Shown piece by piece: positions 16,464 through 25,258 of a stretch of DNA of 64,000 nt. Made by a program: the position numbers and the translations under genes. This DNA is from CAVSRC01 sp963798195 (GTDB taxonomy: Bacteria; Pseudomonadota; Alphaproteobacteria; Rhizobiales; Kaistiaceae). The DNA is taken from positions 310,001 to 374,000 of the forward strand of contig CAWCSF010000005.1 in assembly GCA_963798195.1 (NCBI GenBank), written 5' to 3'. How positions within the stretch are numbered: the first letter of the stretch is position 1; each line of letters begins with the position of its first letter. The notes under the pieces were generated by a model, which was not told the DNA's origin, ran no database searches, and saw only the letters and a list, made by a program, of their open reading frames with translations.

Positions 16464-17284
16464 GCGAGTCCTCCCAGAGCGCTGCCGCTCAGGCCGCCCA
16501 TTGCTCCGCGGGGCGGCGGTTGCATGGCGCCGGTCATGATCGCCACCGCATCCGACATGGAATACTGCTTCGGGTCGATGACGGCGATACGCCGGCCGAG
16601 GCGGTGAATGTGGATCCGATCCGCGACCTCGAAGACGTGCGGCATGTTATGGCTGATAAGGATGATCGGCAGGCCACGCCGCTTCACGTCGAGCATCAGC
16701 TCCAGCACCTTGCGCGATTCCCGGACGCCGAGCGCCGCCGTCGGCTCATCCATGATGATGACGCGGCTGCCAAAGGCGGTAGCGCGCACCACGGCGACGC
16801 CCTGGCGCTGGCCGCCGGAGAGCGTCTCGATCGGCTGCTTGATGTTCTGGATGGTGAGAAGACCCAGCGCATTCAGATGCTTGCGCGCTTCGTCACGCAT
16901 GCCCGAGCGGTCGAGCAGCCGAAAGAAGTTGCCCAGCAGCCCTTCCTTGCGGCGCTCGCGACCGAGGAAGAGGTTGTCCGCGATCGACAGCGCCGGCGAC
17001 AGCGCGAGGTCCTGGTAGACCGTTTCGATGCCGTTCGCTCGCGCATCGAGAGGCGAGCGGAAATGCACGACGTTGCCATTGAGGCGAATCTCGCCCTGAT
17101 CGGGCACCAGCGCCCCGGCGAGCATCTTGATGAGCGTCGACTTGCCGGCGCCGTTATCGCCGATGACGCCGAGGATTTCCTTTGGCCTGAGATCGAAATC
17201 GGCATGGTCGAGAGCGACGACGCGGCCAAATCGCTTGACGATATCGCGCGCCTGCAGGATCGGCTGGGCGGTGTCCGTGCTCAC
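16430..17284 (-). CDS. frcA: Fructose ABC transporter ATP-binding protein
   Basis: A 284-residue single-domain ATPase that drives fructose (probably also ribose or mannose) uptake. Walker A GDNGAGKST, signature LSGGQRQGV and Walker B IIMDEPTAALG are intact. The text is close to Sinorhizobium FrcA as I recall it, for example ARDIVKRFGRVVALDHADFDL, NGIETVYQDLALSPALSIAD and ISHNMPHVFEVADRIHIHRLG. Single-domain structure separates it from two-domain RbsA/XylG. The start is GTG at 17284, overlapping the frcC stop as GTGA. The C-terminus extends about 15 residues into the SDR gene. Confidence 0.92.
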   Translation of the reverse strand: MSTDTAQPILQARDIVKRFGRVVALDHADFDLRPKEILGVIGDNGAGKSTLIKMLAGALVPDQGEIRLNGNVVHFRSPLDARANGIETVYQDLALSPALSIADNLFLGRERRKEGLLGNFFRLLDRSGMRDEARKHLNALGLLTIQNIKQPIETLSGGQRQGVAVVRATAFGSRVIIMDEPTAALGVRESRKVLELMLDVKRRGLPIILISHNMPHVFEVADRIHIHRLGRRIAVIDPKQYSMSDAVAIMTGAMQPPPRGAMGGLSGSALGGLAWISDCATKSR

Positions 17285-18361
17285 GACGCGATCCTCCGCA
17301 CCCACTGGTCGATGGTCACCGCGACGATGATCAGCACGCCGACCGTGAACTCCTGCCAGAGATTATCGAGACCGTAGAGCGACAGGCCGTCGCGGAAGAC
17401 GCCAACGATCAGCGCCCCGATCAGGGTGCCGATAATCGAACCGCGGCCGCCGAACAGACTGGTGCCGCCGATCACCACGGCGGTGATCGAAGTCCAGATT
17501 GGCGTTCTGGCCAGCGAGCGGGCTGACCGCGCCGATGCGGCCGATCATGATCCACCCGGCAACGGCGCAGATAAGGCCGGCCAGCGAATAGACGGCAAGC
17601 AGCGTTTTGGTCGTGCTGATACCGGCCAGGCGCGCCGAATTGGGGTCGTCGCCGGTCGCATAGACGTGGCGGCCGAAGGCAGTGCGATTGAGCACGTACC
17701 AGATGACGGCCGCGATCGCGAGCATGAGCAGCGAGCCTATGGTGACCGGCGCCCCGCCCACCTTGAACGAGTTGCCCGTCCACTGGAGCATCGGCGCGGC
17801 CGCGGCGATGTCCTGTTGCCGGATGGTGGCGCTCTGCGAATAGAACAGGATCAGCGCACCGAAAATGCTCCATGTGCCAAGCGTGACGATAAAAGGCGGG
17901 AGCTTGAGGAAGGTGACCAGAGCGCCGTTGACGTATCCGCAGATGAGCCCGATCAGCAGGCCGGCCGGGAATGCAATGAACACCGGCACGCCGCTGACGA
18001 CTGCCAGACGCCCCATTACGATCGAGGCGAGGATCATGATGACGCCGACCGACAGGTCGATGCCGGCGGTGAGAATGATGAGCGTCTGCGCGATGCCCAG
18101 CGTGCCAATGATGGTCACCTGCTGAAGGATCAGCGACAGATTGAATGGCGCGAAGAAGCGGCCGCCGACCAGCACGCTGAAGACGACGAGCCCGAGAAGC
18201 AGAACAATGAACGGGACGGCGGTCGGATAGGCGTGCAGGAACTCCTGAAGCCGCCGCACCGGGCCACGCTCATGCTCGAACACCGCCACGTTGTCGTCGG
18301 CTTCTCCAAGGACCTTTTCGTAGTCCTCCCGATCGGCGGCCGGATCTGTGGATTCGTTCAT
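17281..18361 (-). pseudogene. frcC: Fructose ABC transporter permease, frameshifted
   Basis: Inner-membrane permease of the frc transporter, with the family's LTAGIDLSVG segment and about ten membrane helices. The frame from MNESTDPAADREDYEKVLGE is normal through GRIGAVSPLAGQNANLD, then runs into nonsense. The expected continuation, SITAVVIGGTSLFGGRGSIIG to VTIDQWVRRIAS, is in the +1 frame and ends at 17281. The break is at the AA pair 17490-17491 (TT on the coding strand). Removing one base restores a 359-residue protein of normal length. The start at 18361 has GGGGGAGGAAG ahead of it. Sequence error or recent mutation cannot be told apart here. Confidence 0.88.
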
Positions 18362-18403
18362 CTTCCTCCCCCTCGCCTGCCGCTCTTGTGCCGCGACATG
18401 ATC

Positions 18404-18436
18404 AGAGGAGAGCAACCGTTCCCGTTGCTCTCCTCT
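18404..18436 (-). other. 13-base-pair intercistronic stem-loop between frcB and frcC
   Basis: AGAGGAGAGCAAC (18404-18416) pairs perfectly with GTTGCTCTCCTCT (18424-18436) around a 7-base loop. It lies 40 bases after the frcB stop and 43 before the frcC start. No U-run follows in the transcribed direction. Such hairpins after a binding-protein gene usually protect its mRNA or reduce read-through, raising binding protein over membrane subunits. Confidence 0.75.
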
Positions 18437-18476
18437 CTTTGCTTGTCAGTCTAGATATTCCCGCGAGGGAAGGGAA

Positions 18477-19493
18477 TTAGCCCCAGCAGAGCTTCAGGCC
18501 TTCCGCTGTATCGATCGACGGCACGCCGTTCACAGGCTTGTCGGTGATCAGGGCCGCGCCGGTATCGAAGAAGCCGCCTTTCTGGACGCCCTCCGGCAGC
18601 TTGCCGGATACGATCGCCTCAAGCGCCAGGGACGCCATCTTGAGCGGGTACTGCTGCGACGTGGCGCCGATGATGCCGGCCTGAACGTTCTTCACGCCCG
18701 GGCAACCGCCGTCGATGGACACGACGAGGATCTTGCCCTCCTTGCCGGCCGCCTTGATGGCTTCGTAGCCACCGGCCGCCGCTGGCTCGTTGATCGTGTA
18801 CATGACGTTCACGTCCGGGCACTTCTGAAGGAGCTTCTCCATCGCCGTACGGCCGCCGTCTTCAGCGCCGCCGGTCATTTCGTGGCCGCAGATGCGCGGG
18901 TCGGTCTCGTCGCCGTAGTGGTTGGCGTCCTTCACATCGATGCCGAATCCCTGCATGAAGCCCTGGTCGCGCAGGTAGTCCACCGTCGGCTGGTTGGTGG
19001 CGAGATCAAGGAATGCGATCTTCGCGGTTGCCGCCTTGTCGCCCAGCGTGCCCTTCGCCCATTCGCCGATCAACTTGCCGGCCTGGCGGTTGTCGGTGGC
19101 GAAGGTGGCGTCGGCCGCATCCATCGGATCGAGCGGCGTGTCGAGATCAATGACCATGAGGCCGGCGTCGCGCGCCTTCTTGATGGTTGGCACGATCGCG
19201 GAGGAGTCGCTGGGCACGATGGCAAAGCCCTTGGCGCCGGCGGCGATCAGGCTTTCGATGGCGGCCACCTGCGTGTCGTTGTCGCCATCGAACTTGCCGG
19301 CATAGGTCTGCAAGGTCACGCCAAGTTCCTTGGCCTTGGCCTGGGCGCCTTCGCGCATCTTGACGAAGAACGGGTTGCCCTCGGTCTTGGTGATCAGGCC
19401 GACGATGTCGGCGGCCTGGGCGGAAACCGCGCCGATGCCGAGCGCAAGCGCGCCGGCGACGCAACCACTGATGATTTTCACGTGTGTTTTCAA
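18477..19493 (-). CDS. frcB: Fructose ABC transporter periplasmic binding protein
   Basis: A 338-residue type-I periplasmic sugar-binding protein. The signal peptide is KTHVKIISGCVAGALALGIG...AQA, and the mature protein starts ADIVGLITKTEGNPFFVKM. It matches Sinorhizobium FrcB as I recall it in ATFATDNRQAGKLIGEWA, TINEPAAAGGYEAIKAAG, VSIDGGCPGVKNVQAG and IGATSQQYPLKM, and in the ending SIDTAEGLKLCWG. TTG at 19493 is chosen because GGGAGGA lies 5 bases upstream; GTG at 19481 is an alternative. A long in-frame extension upstream to 19784 is not signal-like and was excluded. Confidence 0.92.
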   Translation of the reverse strand: MKTHVKIISGCVAGALALGIGAVSAQAADIVGLITKTEGNPFFVKMREGAQAKAKELGVTLQTYAGKFDGDNDTQVAAIESLIAAGAKGFAIVPSDSSAIVPTIKKARDAGLMVIDLDTPLDPMDAADATFATDNRQAGKLIGEWAKGTLGDKAATAKIAFLDLATNQPTVDYLRDQGFMQGFGIDVKDANHYGDETDPRICGHEMTGGAEDGGRTAMEKLLQKCPDVNVMYTINEPAAAGGYEAIKAAGKEGKILVVSIDGGCPGVKNVQAGIIGATSQQYPLKMASLALEAIVSGKLPEGVQKGGFFDTGAALITDKPVNGVPSIDTAEGLKLCWG

Positions 19494-19657
19494 TGAGTTC
19501 CTCCCACTAAAGCTGCCGGCCACCGGGACGGTGACCGTTGCGATTGGAAGCCTTCGCCGGCCGATGGATATGGCTCCTTCTGGGGCGCAGGTTTCCCGAG
19601 CGCCGCCGCCGAGGCTGACCGTCACAGGACACACCAAGCACCATCCAGAGTCAATAT

Positions 19658-19674
19658 TAAATCCACTGGATTTA
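19658..19674. promoter_or_regulatory. 17-base perfect palindrome in the frcB-frcR control region
   Basis: TAAATCCACTGGATTTA has 8-base arms around a central C, in an A/T-rich patch of a 296-base divergent region. It is 164 bases upstream of frcB and 115 upstream of frcR. A ROK repressor (FrcR) is the obvious candidate binder; this is inference from position. Confidence 0.65.
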
Positions 19675-19687
19675 CTTATTGACAGGA
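19670..19687 (+). promoter_or_regulatory. 18-base element shared with the second ROK locus (copy 1)
   Basis: ATTTACTTATTGACAGGA contains TTGACA, a consensus -35 hexamer, and differs by one base from the element at 49312-49329. It overlaps the end of the palindrome. No matching -10 hexamer is evident 16-18 bases on, so it may be an operator half rather than a promoter. Confidence 0.6.
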
Positions 19688-19789
19688 GCGTTCCCTTCCC
19701 TCCATCGTTCCACGCCAGGCGTGCTACTTGCGCGGCGCGCCGGGGAGGAAACCGCCCGCCCGGGCGGCAGGGGATACTGGCCAACGGCC

Positions 19790-21082
19790 ATGGAAGAAAC
19801 GGACAAGGGGCCTGGTCCGCAGGATCTGGAACGTGCCGACAGCGCCGCGGCCGGAGCCGCGCGGCCGCGCACAGCGGACTTCGCCCGTGGCACCAATCAG
19901 AGCGGCGTGCGCCTCTACAACGAGCGGCTGGTTCTGTCGCTGATCCGCCGCCACGGCAGCGTGCCGAAGGCGGAGATCGCCCGGCAGACCGGGCTGTCGG
20001 CGCAGACCATCACGGTCATCATGCGCCAGCTCGAGAAAGACGGTCTGGTGCTGAAGCAGGTCGCCCAGCGCGGCAAGATCGGCCAGCCGTCAGTGCCCTT
20101 CGCGCTCAACCCGGAGGGCGCCTTCTCGCTCGGCCTCAAGATCGGACGTCTGCGCAACGACCTCGTGCTGATCGACTTCCTCGGCAATATCCGCGCGGCG
20201 ATCGACGAGGCCGGCAGCTATCCGACGCCGGCCGGCGTGATCGCCTTCGTCGCCGAGGGCATTCCCAAACTGACGACGGCGCTCGGCCCGGTGCAGGCAA
20301 AGCGCATCACGGGCCTGGGCATCGCGGCGCCGTTCGAACTGTGGAATTGGGAAGGCGAGATCGGTGCGCCGCGCGACGTGCTCGACCAGTGGCGAAGCTT
20401 CGATCTCAGGGAAAACATCGCGCGCGTCTGCCCATGGCCGGTCTATTTCTGCAACGACGCGACCGCCGCCTGCGCCGCCGAACTGGTCTTCGGCAATCCC
20501 ATGCACCACCCCGACTTTTTGTACTTCTTTGTCGGCTCGTTCATTGGCGGTGGCGTCGTGCTCAACGGTCACCTCTTCCCCGGACGCACGGGCAATGCCG
20601 GCGCGCTCGGTTCCATGCCGATCGCGACCGCATCGGGAGGAACGCAGCAGCTCATCCGCTCGGCCTCGATCTACCTGCTGGCCAGTCGCCTGCGCGCGGC
20701 CGGCGCTGACGCATCGATCCTGTGGCGCTCGCCGGACGACTGGGGCGACCTCGGCGCGCCGCTCGATGCATGGATCGAGGAGGCCGCGGCCGGCATCGCT
20801 TTCGCCATTGTCGCCGCCATATCGGTCGTGGACTTCCCGGCAACCATCATCGACGGCGCCTTCCCCGCGGCCGTGCGCCAACGTATCGTGACGCGCGTAA
20901 ACGCGCGGCTGGCGGACTTCGACCGGCAGGGCCTTTCGCCGGCAATCGCCATCGAAGGGGCGATGGGCAGCGGTGCGCGCGCCATCGGTGGCGCCTGCCT
21001 GCCGCTGCTGGCGAGTTTTGCCCGCGACCGCGAGGTCCTGTTCAAGGAAGCCATGCCGGCGGCCCGAGGCATTCCCGAGTGA
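19790..21082 (+). CDS. frcR: ROK family transcriptional regulator of the fructose locus
   Basis: A 430-residue ROK repressor. A winged helix-turn-helix (VPKAEIARQTGLSAQTITVIMRQL...GLV, about residues 58-90) precedes a sugar-kinase-like domain with FCNDATAACAAELVFG. The zinc motif CxCGxxGCxE of most ROK proteins is absent: the corresponding region reads GRTGNAGALGSMPIATASGG. It is divergent from frcB and 4 bases upstream of frcK, so it is expected to sense fructose or a related sugar and repress frcBCA. The start at 19790 (MEETDKGPG) is preferred over an ATG 37 codons upstream, which would run into the operator. Confidence 0.88.
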   Translation: MEETDKGPGPQDLERADSAAAGAARPRTADFARGTNQSGVRLYNERLVLSLIRRHGSVPKAEIARQTGLSAQTITVIMRQLEKDGLVLKQVAQRGKIGQPSVPFALNPEGAFSLGLKIGRLRNDLVLIDFLGNIRAAIDEAGSYPTPAGVIAFVAEGIPKLTTALGPVQAKRITGLGIAAPFELWNWEGEIGAPRDVLDQWRSFDLRENIARVCPWPVYFCNDATAACAAELVFGNPMHHPDFLYFFVGSFIGGGVVLNGHLFPGRTGNAGALGSMPIATASGGTQQLIRSASIYLLASRLRAAGADASILWRSPDDWGDLGAPLDAWIEEAAAGIAFAIVAAISVVDFPATIIDGAFPAAVRQRIVTRVNARLADFDRQGLSPAIAIEGAMGSGARAIGGACLPLLASFARDREVLFKEAMPAARGIPE

Positions 21083-21086
21083 GGCA

Positions 21087-22008
21087 ATGATCGTATCCTG
21101 CGGTGAAGCACTGATCGACTTCCTTCCGCGCCCGGGCGGCGACGGAACCGCGTTCCGTCCGGTTCCCGGCGGCTCGCCATTCAACGTCGCCATCGCCGCG
21201 GCGCGCCTCGGCTCCAGCACCGGCTTCTTCGGTGGCCTGTCATCCGACTTCTTCGGCGACATGCTGCGCCAGGCGCTGACCGACAGCGGCGTCGAACTGA
21301 CTTACGTCGCCAACGTGGCGCGGCCGAGCACACTCGCCTTCGTCAGTCTCGACAAGGGCGACGCCGGCTACGCCTTCTTCGACGAGGGCTCGGCCGGCCG
21401 CATGCTGACCGAAGACGATCTGCCGGCCTTCACCAAAGACGGTCTCGGCGCTGCATTTCGGCTCCTTCAGTCTCGCCGAAGAGCCCTGCGGCTCGGCGCT
21501 GGAGGCGCTGATGCAGCGCGAGCAGAACGACCGCGTCATCTCACTCGACCCGAATATCCGCAAGACGCTGATCAAGAACCGCGACGGCTACATCGCCCGC
21601 CTCGAACGGCTGGTGGAGATGGCTGACATCGTCCGTCTCAGCGGCGAGGACCTCGCCTGGATAACGCCGGACACCTCCTTCGAGGACCTGGCGCAGCGCT
21701 GGCTGAAACGCGGCGCCAAGGTCGTCGTGCTGACCCGCGGCAGCGAGGGCGCCACTGCCGTGACCGCGAAACACGCGGTGTCGGTGCCCGGTGTGAAGAC
21801 TGCCGTGGTCGACACGGTCGGGGCAGGCGACACCTTCACGGCCGGAATTCTTGCCCGCCTCGACGCGCTCGGATTGCTGACCAAGCCTGCCGTCGCAGGT
21901 ATCGGCCGCGACCAGTTGACCGACGTCCTGAACTTCGCGGCGAAGGCGGCCGCGGTTACGGTCTCGCGCGCAGGCGCCGACCCGCCATGGCTCAGGGAAC
22001 TGGCCTGA
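21087..22008 (+). pseudogene. frcK: Fructokinase (PfkB family), frameshifted
   Basis: Phosphorylates fructose after import. The frame begins MIVSCGEALIDFLPR and contains GGSPFNVAIAAARLG, then breaks after LPAFTKDGLGA near 21448-21452. The remainder, LHFGSFSLAEEPCGSALEAL through VVDTVGAGDTFTAGILARL to PPWLRELA, is in the +1 frame. Restoring two bases (GGCGCTG to GGCGCGCTG) gives 307 residues, the expected family length. Both catalytic and substrate motifs are otherwise intact. It follows frcR by 4 bases and its 3' end overlaps the convergent xylB by 17 bases. Confidence 0.87.
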
Positions 22009-23458
22009 CCGCCTTCAGTTCGCGGTAGAGATCGCGCAACTTCGCCAGCCGCCGCGCATAGGCAGCGGCGAGAGCGGGATCGGGCGAGACCGTCTCCAGC
22101 ACAGCCGGTTTCGCGCAGACATCCGCCACGTCTTCTCCCGTCACCGCCAGCCGCGCAAGGCGTGCGGCACCGAAGGCCGGGCCGATTTCGCCGGATGCAA
22201 CCCGCTGAAGCGGGCGATCGAGCCCGCTGGCGATCAGCTTCGTCCAGAACCGGCTGCGCGCGCCGCCGCCGACGATGGGGATTGGGCGACCGCCGAGGCC
22301 GTCGCCAAAGGCAAGCTGGCCGTCCATCAGCGCCATGACGACGCCATCGAGCACGGCGCGGACAAGGTCTTCCCCGCCGGTCGCATAGGACAGATCGGCA
22401 AGGGCGCCGCGTGCATCGACGTCGCCCAGCGGTGTGCGCTCACCGGCGAGATACGGCAGGAACGTCACGGGCGAGAGTTGATCCCCGCGCGCCTCGACCC
22501 GCGCCAGCAACCCGGCCACATCGGTCTCGCCAAGCAAGCGTGCGACCCAATCGAGACAGGCGGCGCCGTTGAGCAGCGCCGCCATCTCGAACCAGCGGTT
22601 TGGCAGCGCGTGGGCAAACGCATGGATGAGGCGCTCAGGTTTCGGTTCGTAGACCGCGCGGGTACGGAAGATCTGCGCCGAGGTGCCCAGCGACAGGAAG
22701 CCGTCTCCGTCCTCGATCGCGCCGATGCCGACGGCGCCCGCCGCCGCGTCGCCCGCGCCGGCCGCGACGACGACGGTGCGCGCCAGCCCCCACCCATCGG
22801 CGATCTCCGGACGCACCATGCCCGCCGGCTCATTGCCTTCGCAAAGCCGCGGCAGGCGCAGGCGCGAAAGGCCGACCGCCGCCAGGACCGGATCGGACCA
22901 GTCGCGCGCCGCCTCGTCGAGCAACAGCGTGCCGGCGGCGTCCGCCATGTCCGTGGCCGCTTCGCCGGTCAGCCGCAGGCGGACATAATCCTTGGCAAGG
23001 AGCACGCGGGCGATGTGGGCGAAGAGTTCCGGCTCGTGACGCCTCAGCCAGAGGAGCTTCGGCGCGGTGAAGCCGGGCATGGCGCCAATTCCGGCAATAT
23101 GATCGAGGCCAGGTACCGCCGCTTCCAGTTCGATGCATTCGGCGCCGGCGCGGCCGTCGTTCCACAGCATCGCTGGCCGGAGGGGCCTATCCCCGGCATC
23201 CACGACGACGAGACCGTGCATCTGGCCGGAGAGACCGATGCCGCCCACCGCGGCGAAATTGGACGGCGCATCGCGCCTCAGCCTGGAAACGGCGGTGGCG
23301 ACCGCGTTCCACCAGTCGTCCGGGTTCTGCTCGAACCAGCCGGGGCGCGGCCGGGCAATCGAAAGCGGCAATGTCGCCTCGGCGACCATCCGCTGCGCGT
23401 GATCGACCAGCACGGCCTTTACGGCGGAGGTACCGATATCGATGCCGATAAAATTCAT
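21992..23458 (-). CDS. xylB: Xylulokinase
   Basis: A 488-residue FGGY carbohydrate kinase converting D-xylulose to xylulose 5-phosphate. Diagnostic parts are MNFIGIDIGTSAVKAVLVD (ATP loop), GIGLSGQMHGLVVVD (the xylulokinase SGQMHG motif), AMLWNDGRAG, FLPYLAGERTPLGD and the second ATP motif PIVGGGARSRFWTKLIA. Length is normal (about 480). It is divergent from the glycerate kinase gene with only 72 bases between them. Its presence beside frc suggests that the locus handles several hexoses, pentoses or polyols through keto-sugars. Confidence 0.94.
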   Translation of the reverse strand: MNFIGIDIGTSAVKAVLVDHAQRMVAEATLPLSIARPRPGWFEQNPDDWWNAVATAVSRLRRDAPSNFAAVGGIGLSGQMHGLVVVDAGDRPLRPAMLWNDGRAGAECIELEAAVPGLDHIAGIGAMPGFTAPKLLWLRRHEPELFAHIARVLLAKDYVRLRLTGEAATDMADAAGTLLLDEAARDWSDPVLAAVGLSRLRLPRLCEGNEPAGMVRPEIADGWGLARTVVVAAGAGDAAAGAVGIGAIEDGDGFLSLGTSAQIFRTRAVYEPKPERLIHAFAHALPNRWFEMAALLNGAACLDWVARLLGETDVAGLLARVEARGDQLSPVTFLPYLAGERTPLGDVDARGALADLSYATGGEDLVRAVLDGVVMALMDGQLAFGDGLGGRPIPIVGGGARSRFWTKLIASGLDRPLQRVASGEIGPAFGAARLARLAVTGEDVADVCAKPAVLETVSPDPALAAAYARRLAKLRDLYRELKAVRPVP

Positions 23459-23530
23459 GAGGGCCCCCGGACCTTGAACTTAGCATCGCTTTGGCCGATT
23501 GGATGCCAACCGAAAGGTCATGGGGCGATC

Positions 23531-24796
23531 ATGAGACCGGGCGACGAGCGCGCATTTCTGCAATCCCTGTTCAAAGCCGCGATCGCCGCCGCTGATCCGG
23601 CGAAGGTCGTGCCCCCGCGCCTGCCCGCGCCGCCGAAGGGCCGCACCATCGTGCTCGGTGCGGGCAAGGCATCTGCGGCCATGGCGAAGGCGGTGGAGGA
23701 CCATTGGTCCGGGCCGCTGAGCGGCATCGTGGTAACGCGCTACGGCCACGGCGTGCCCTGCAAGACAATCGAGATCGTCGAGGCGGCCCACCCGGTGCCC
23801 GACGAACGCGGCCGCGACGCGGCCGAGCGCATCCTGAAGCTCGCCGCGACGGCCGGACCGGACGACCTCGTGCTCTGCCTGATTTCCGGCGGCGGCTCCG
23901 CCCTGCTGGCACTGCCGGCCGAGGGCATCACGCTGGCCGACAAGCAGGCTGTGAACCGTGCCCTGCTCGCCAGTGGCGCCGACATCGGCGAGATGAACGC
24001 GGTGCGCAAGCACCTCTCGGCGATCAAGGGCGGACGCCTCGCCGCCGCGGTCTGGCCCGCGCGCATGGTGAGCCTTCTGATCTCGGACGTGCCCGGCGAC
24101 GATCCGAGCGTGATCGCCTCCGGCCCGACGGTGGCCGACCCCTCGACCTACGCCGATGCCCGCACCATTCTCGCCCGCTATGGCATCACGCCGCCCGATG
24201 CCGTCGCCGCGCGGCTGCACGCAGCGGCCGACGAAACGCCGAAGCCCGGCGACGAACGCCTGAGCCGCGCCGCGACCACGATCGTCGCCTCGCCGCTGGC
24301 GAGCCTCGAAGCCGCCGCCGAGGTCGCGCGCGCCGCGGGCGTGACGCCGCTGATCCTCGGCGACGCGCTGGAAGGCGAGGCGCGCGAGGTCGGCCGCGTC
24401 ATGGCCGGCATCGCCAGCGCCGTCCGCCTGCATGGGGAACCGCTGAAAGCGCCGGCGGTCCTGCTTTCCGGCGGCGAGACCACCGTTACCGTGCGCGAGA
24501 AGGGCAAGGGCGGGCGCAACACCGAATTCCTCGCCGGCCTCGCGGTTGCGCTCAACGGCGCGCCGGGCACCTTCGCCCTGGCCGGTGATACCGACGGAAT
24601 CGACGGCAGCGAGGACAACGCGGGCGCCATCGTGACGCCGGACACACTGGCCCGTGCCCGCAAGGCGGGACTCGACGCGCGCGCCAGCCTCGCCGCCAAC
24701 GATGCGTGGACGTTCTTCTCCGGTCTCGGCGATCTGGTCGTCACCGGCCCGACGCTGACCAACGTCAACGACTTCCGCGCGGTTCTGATCGCCTGA
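23531..24796 (+). CDS. Glycerate 2-kinase (MOFRL family, GckA/TtuD type)
   Basis: A 421-residue enzyme that phosphorylates D-glycerate, yielding 2-phosphoglycerate in this class. Evidence: GRTIVLGAGKASAAMAKAVE, LCLISGGGSALLALPAEG, MNAVRKHLSAIKGGRLA and the C-terminal MOFRL domain with LLSGGETTVTV, GKGGRNTEFLAGLA and ALAGDTDGIDGSEDNAGA. The length matches bacterial glycerate kinases of this family. The long open frame continues upstream antisense to xylB, so ATG at 23531 (MRPGDERAFLQSLF) is the sensible start. Its role could be tartrate, glyoxylate or sugar-acid breakdown. Confidence 0.93.
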   Translation: MRPGDERAFLQSLFKAAIAAADPAKVVPPRLPAPPKGRTIVLGAGKASAAMAKAVEDHWSGPLSGIVVTRYGHGVPCKTIEIVEAAHPVPDERGRDAAERILKLAATAGPDDLVLCLISGGGSALLALPAEGITLADKQAVNRALLASGADIGEMNAVRKHLSAIKGGRLAAAVWPARMVSLLISDVPGDDPSVIASGPTVADPSTYADARTILARYGITPPDAVAARLHAAADETPKPGDERLSRAATTIVASPLASLEAAAEVARAAGVTPLILGDALEGEAREVGRVMAGIASAVRLHGEPLKAPAVLLSGGETTVTVREKGKGGRNTEFLAGLAVALNGAPGTFALAGDTDGIDGSEDNAGAIVTPDTLARARKAGLDARASLAANDAWTFFSGLGDLVVTGPTLTNVNDFRAVLIA

Positions 24797-24857
24797 GCAA
24801 CTTGCGGTGCGACGCGACTGAGGGGCAGAATGGGCGTCTCAAATCGGGGGGAAAGCC

Positions 24858-25178
24858 ATGATTTTCGTCGTCATCGCACGTGACAAGCCCGGCATGGCCG
24901 ACGTGAGGGCGCGGACGCGACCGGCCCATCTCGACTACATGCTGGAGACCAGCGAGCACGGCCGCAATATCATCGGGCTGCCGCTGGCCACAGACGATGG
25001 GTCGGCGATGATCGGGACCCTGTACCTGATAGAGGCAGTCGACCGGGCCAACGCGGAGGCGTTCGCCAACGGCGATCCCTACGTGAAGGCCGGCATTTTC
25101 GATTCGGTCGAGGTAATCGCCGGGCACCCGGTATTCGACAAGGAGCTGAAGCGGATCCTGCCGAGGGGCGCCGTCTAG
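24858..25178 (+). CDS. YciI family protein
   Basis: A 106-residue ferredoxin-like-fold protein. The start MIFVVIARDKPGMADVRARTRPAHLDYM has the family's His-x-Asp pair in RPAHLDY. The second half, GTLYLIEAVDRANAEAFANGDPYVKAGIFDSVEV, has the usual DPY motif. Family members are small cytosolic proteins, some with dehalogenase-like or muconolactone-isomerase-like activity; most are uncharacterised. It follows glycerate kinase by 61 bases and precedes the epimerase, so it may share their transcript. Confidence 0.88.
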   Translation: MIFVVIARDKPGMADVRARTRPAHLDYMLETSEHGRNIIGLPLATDDGSAMIGTLYLIEAVDRANAEAFANGDPYVKAGIFDSVEVIAGHPVFDKELKRILPRGAV

Positions 25179-25258
25179 GGCCGCTTCTTTTGCATTGAAA
25201 CCCGGCCCGGGTGTAAGCCGGAACGAAGAACAACCACGCCAACACGAGGGGGAGCGCC

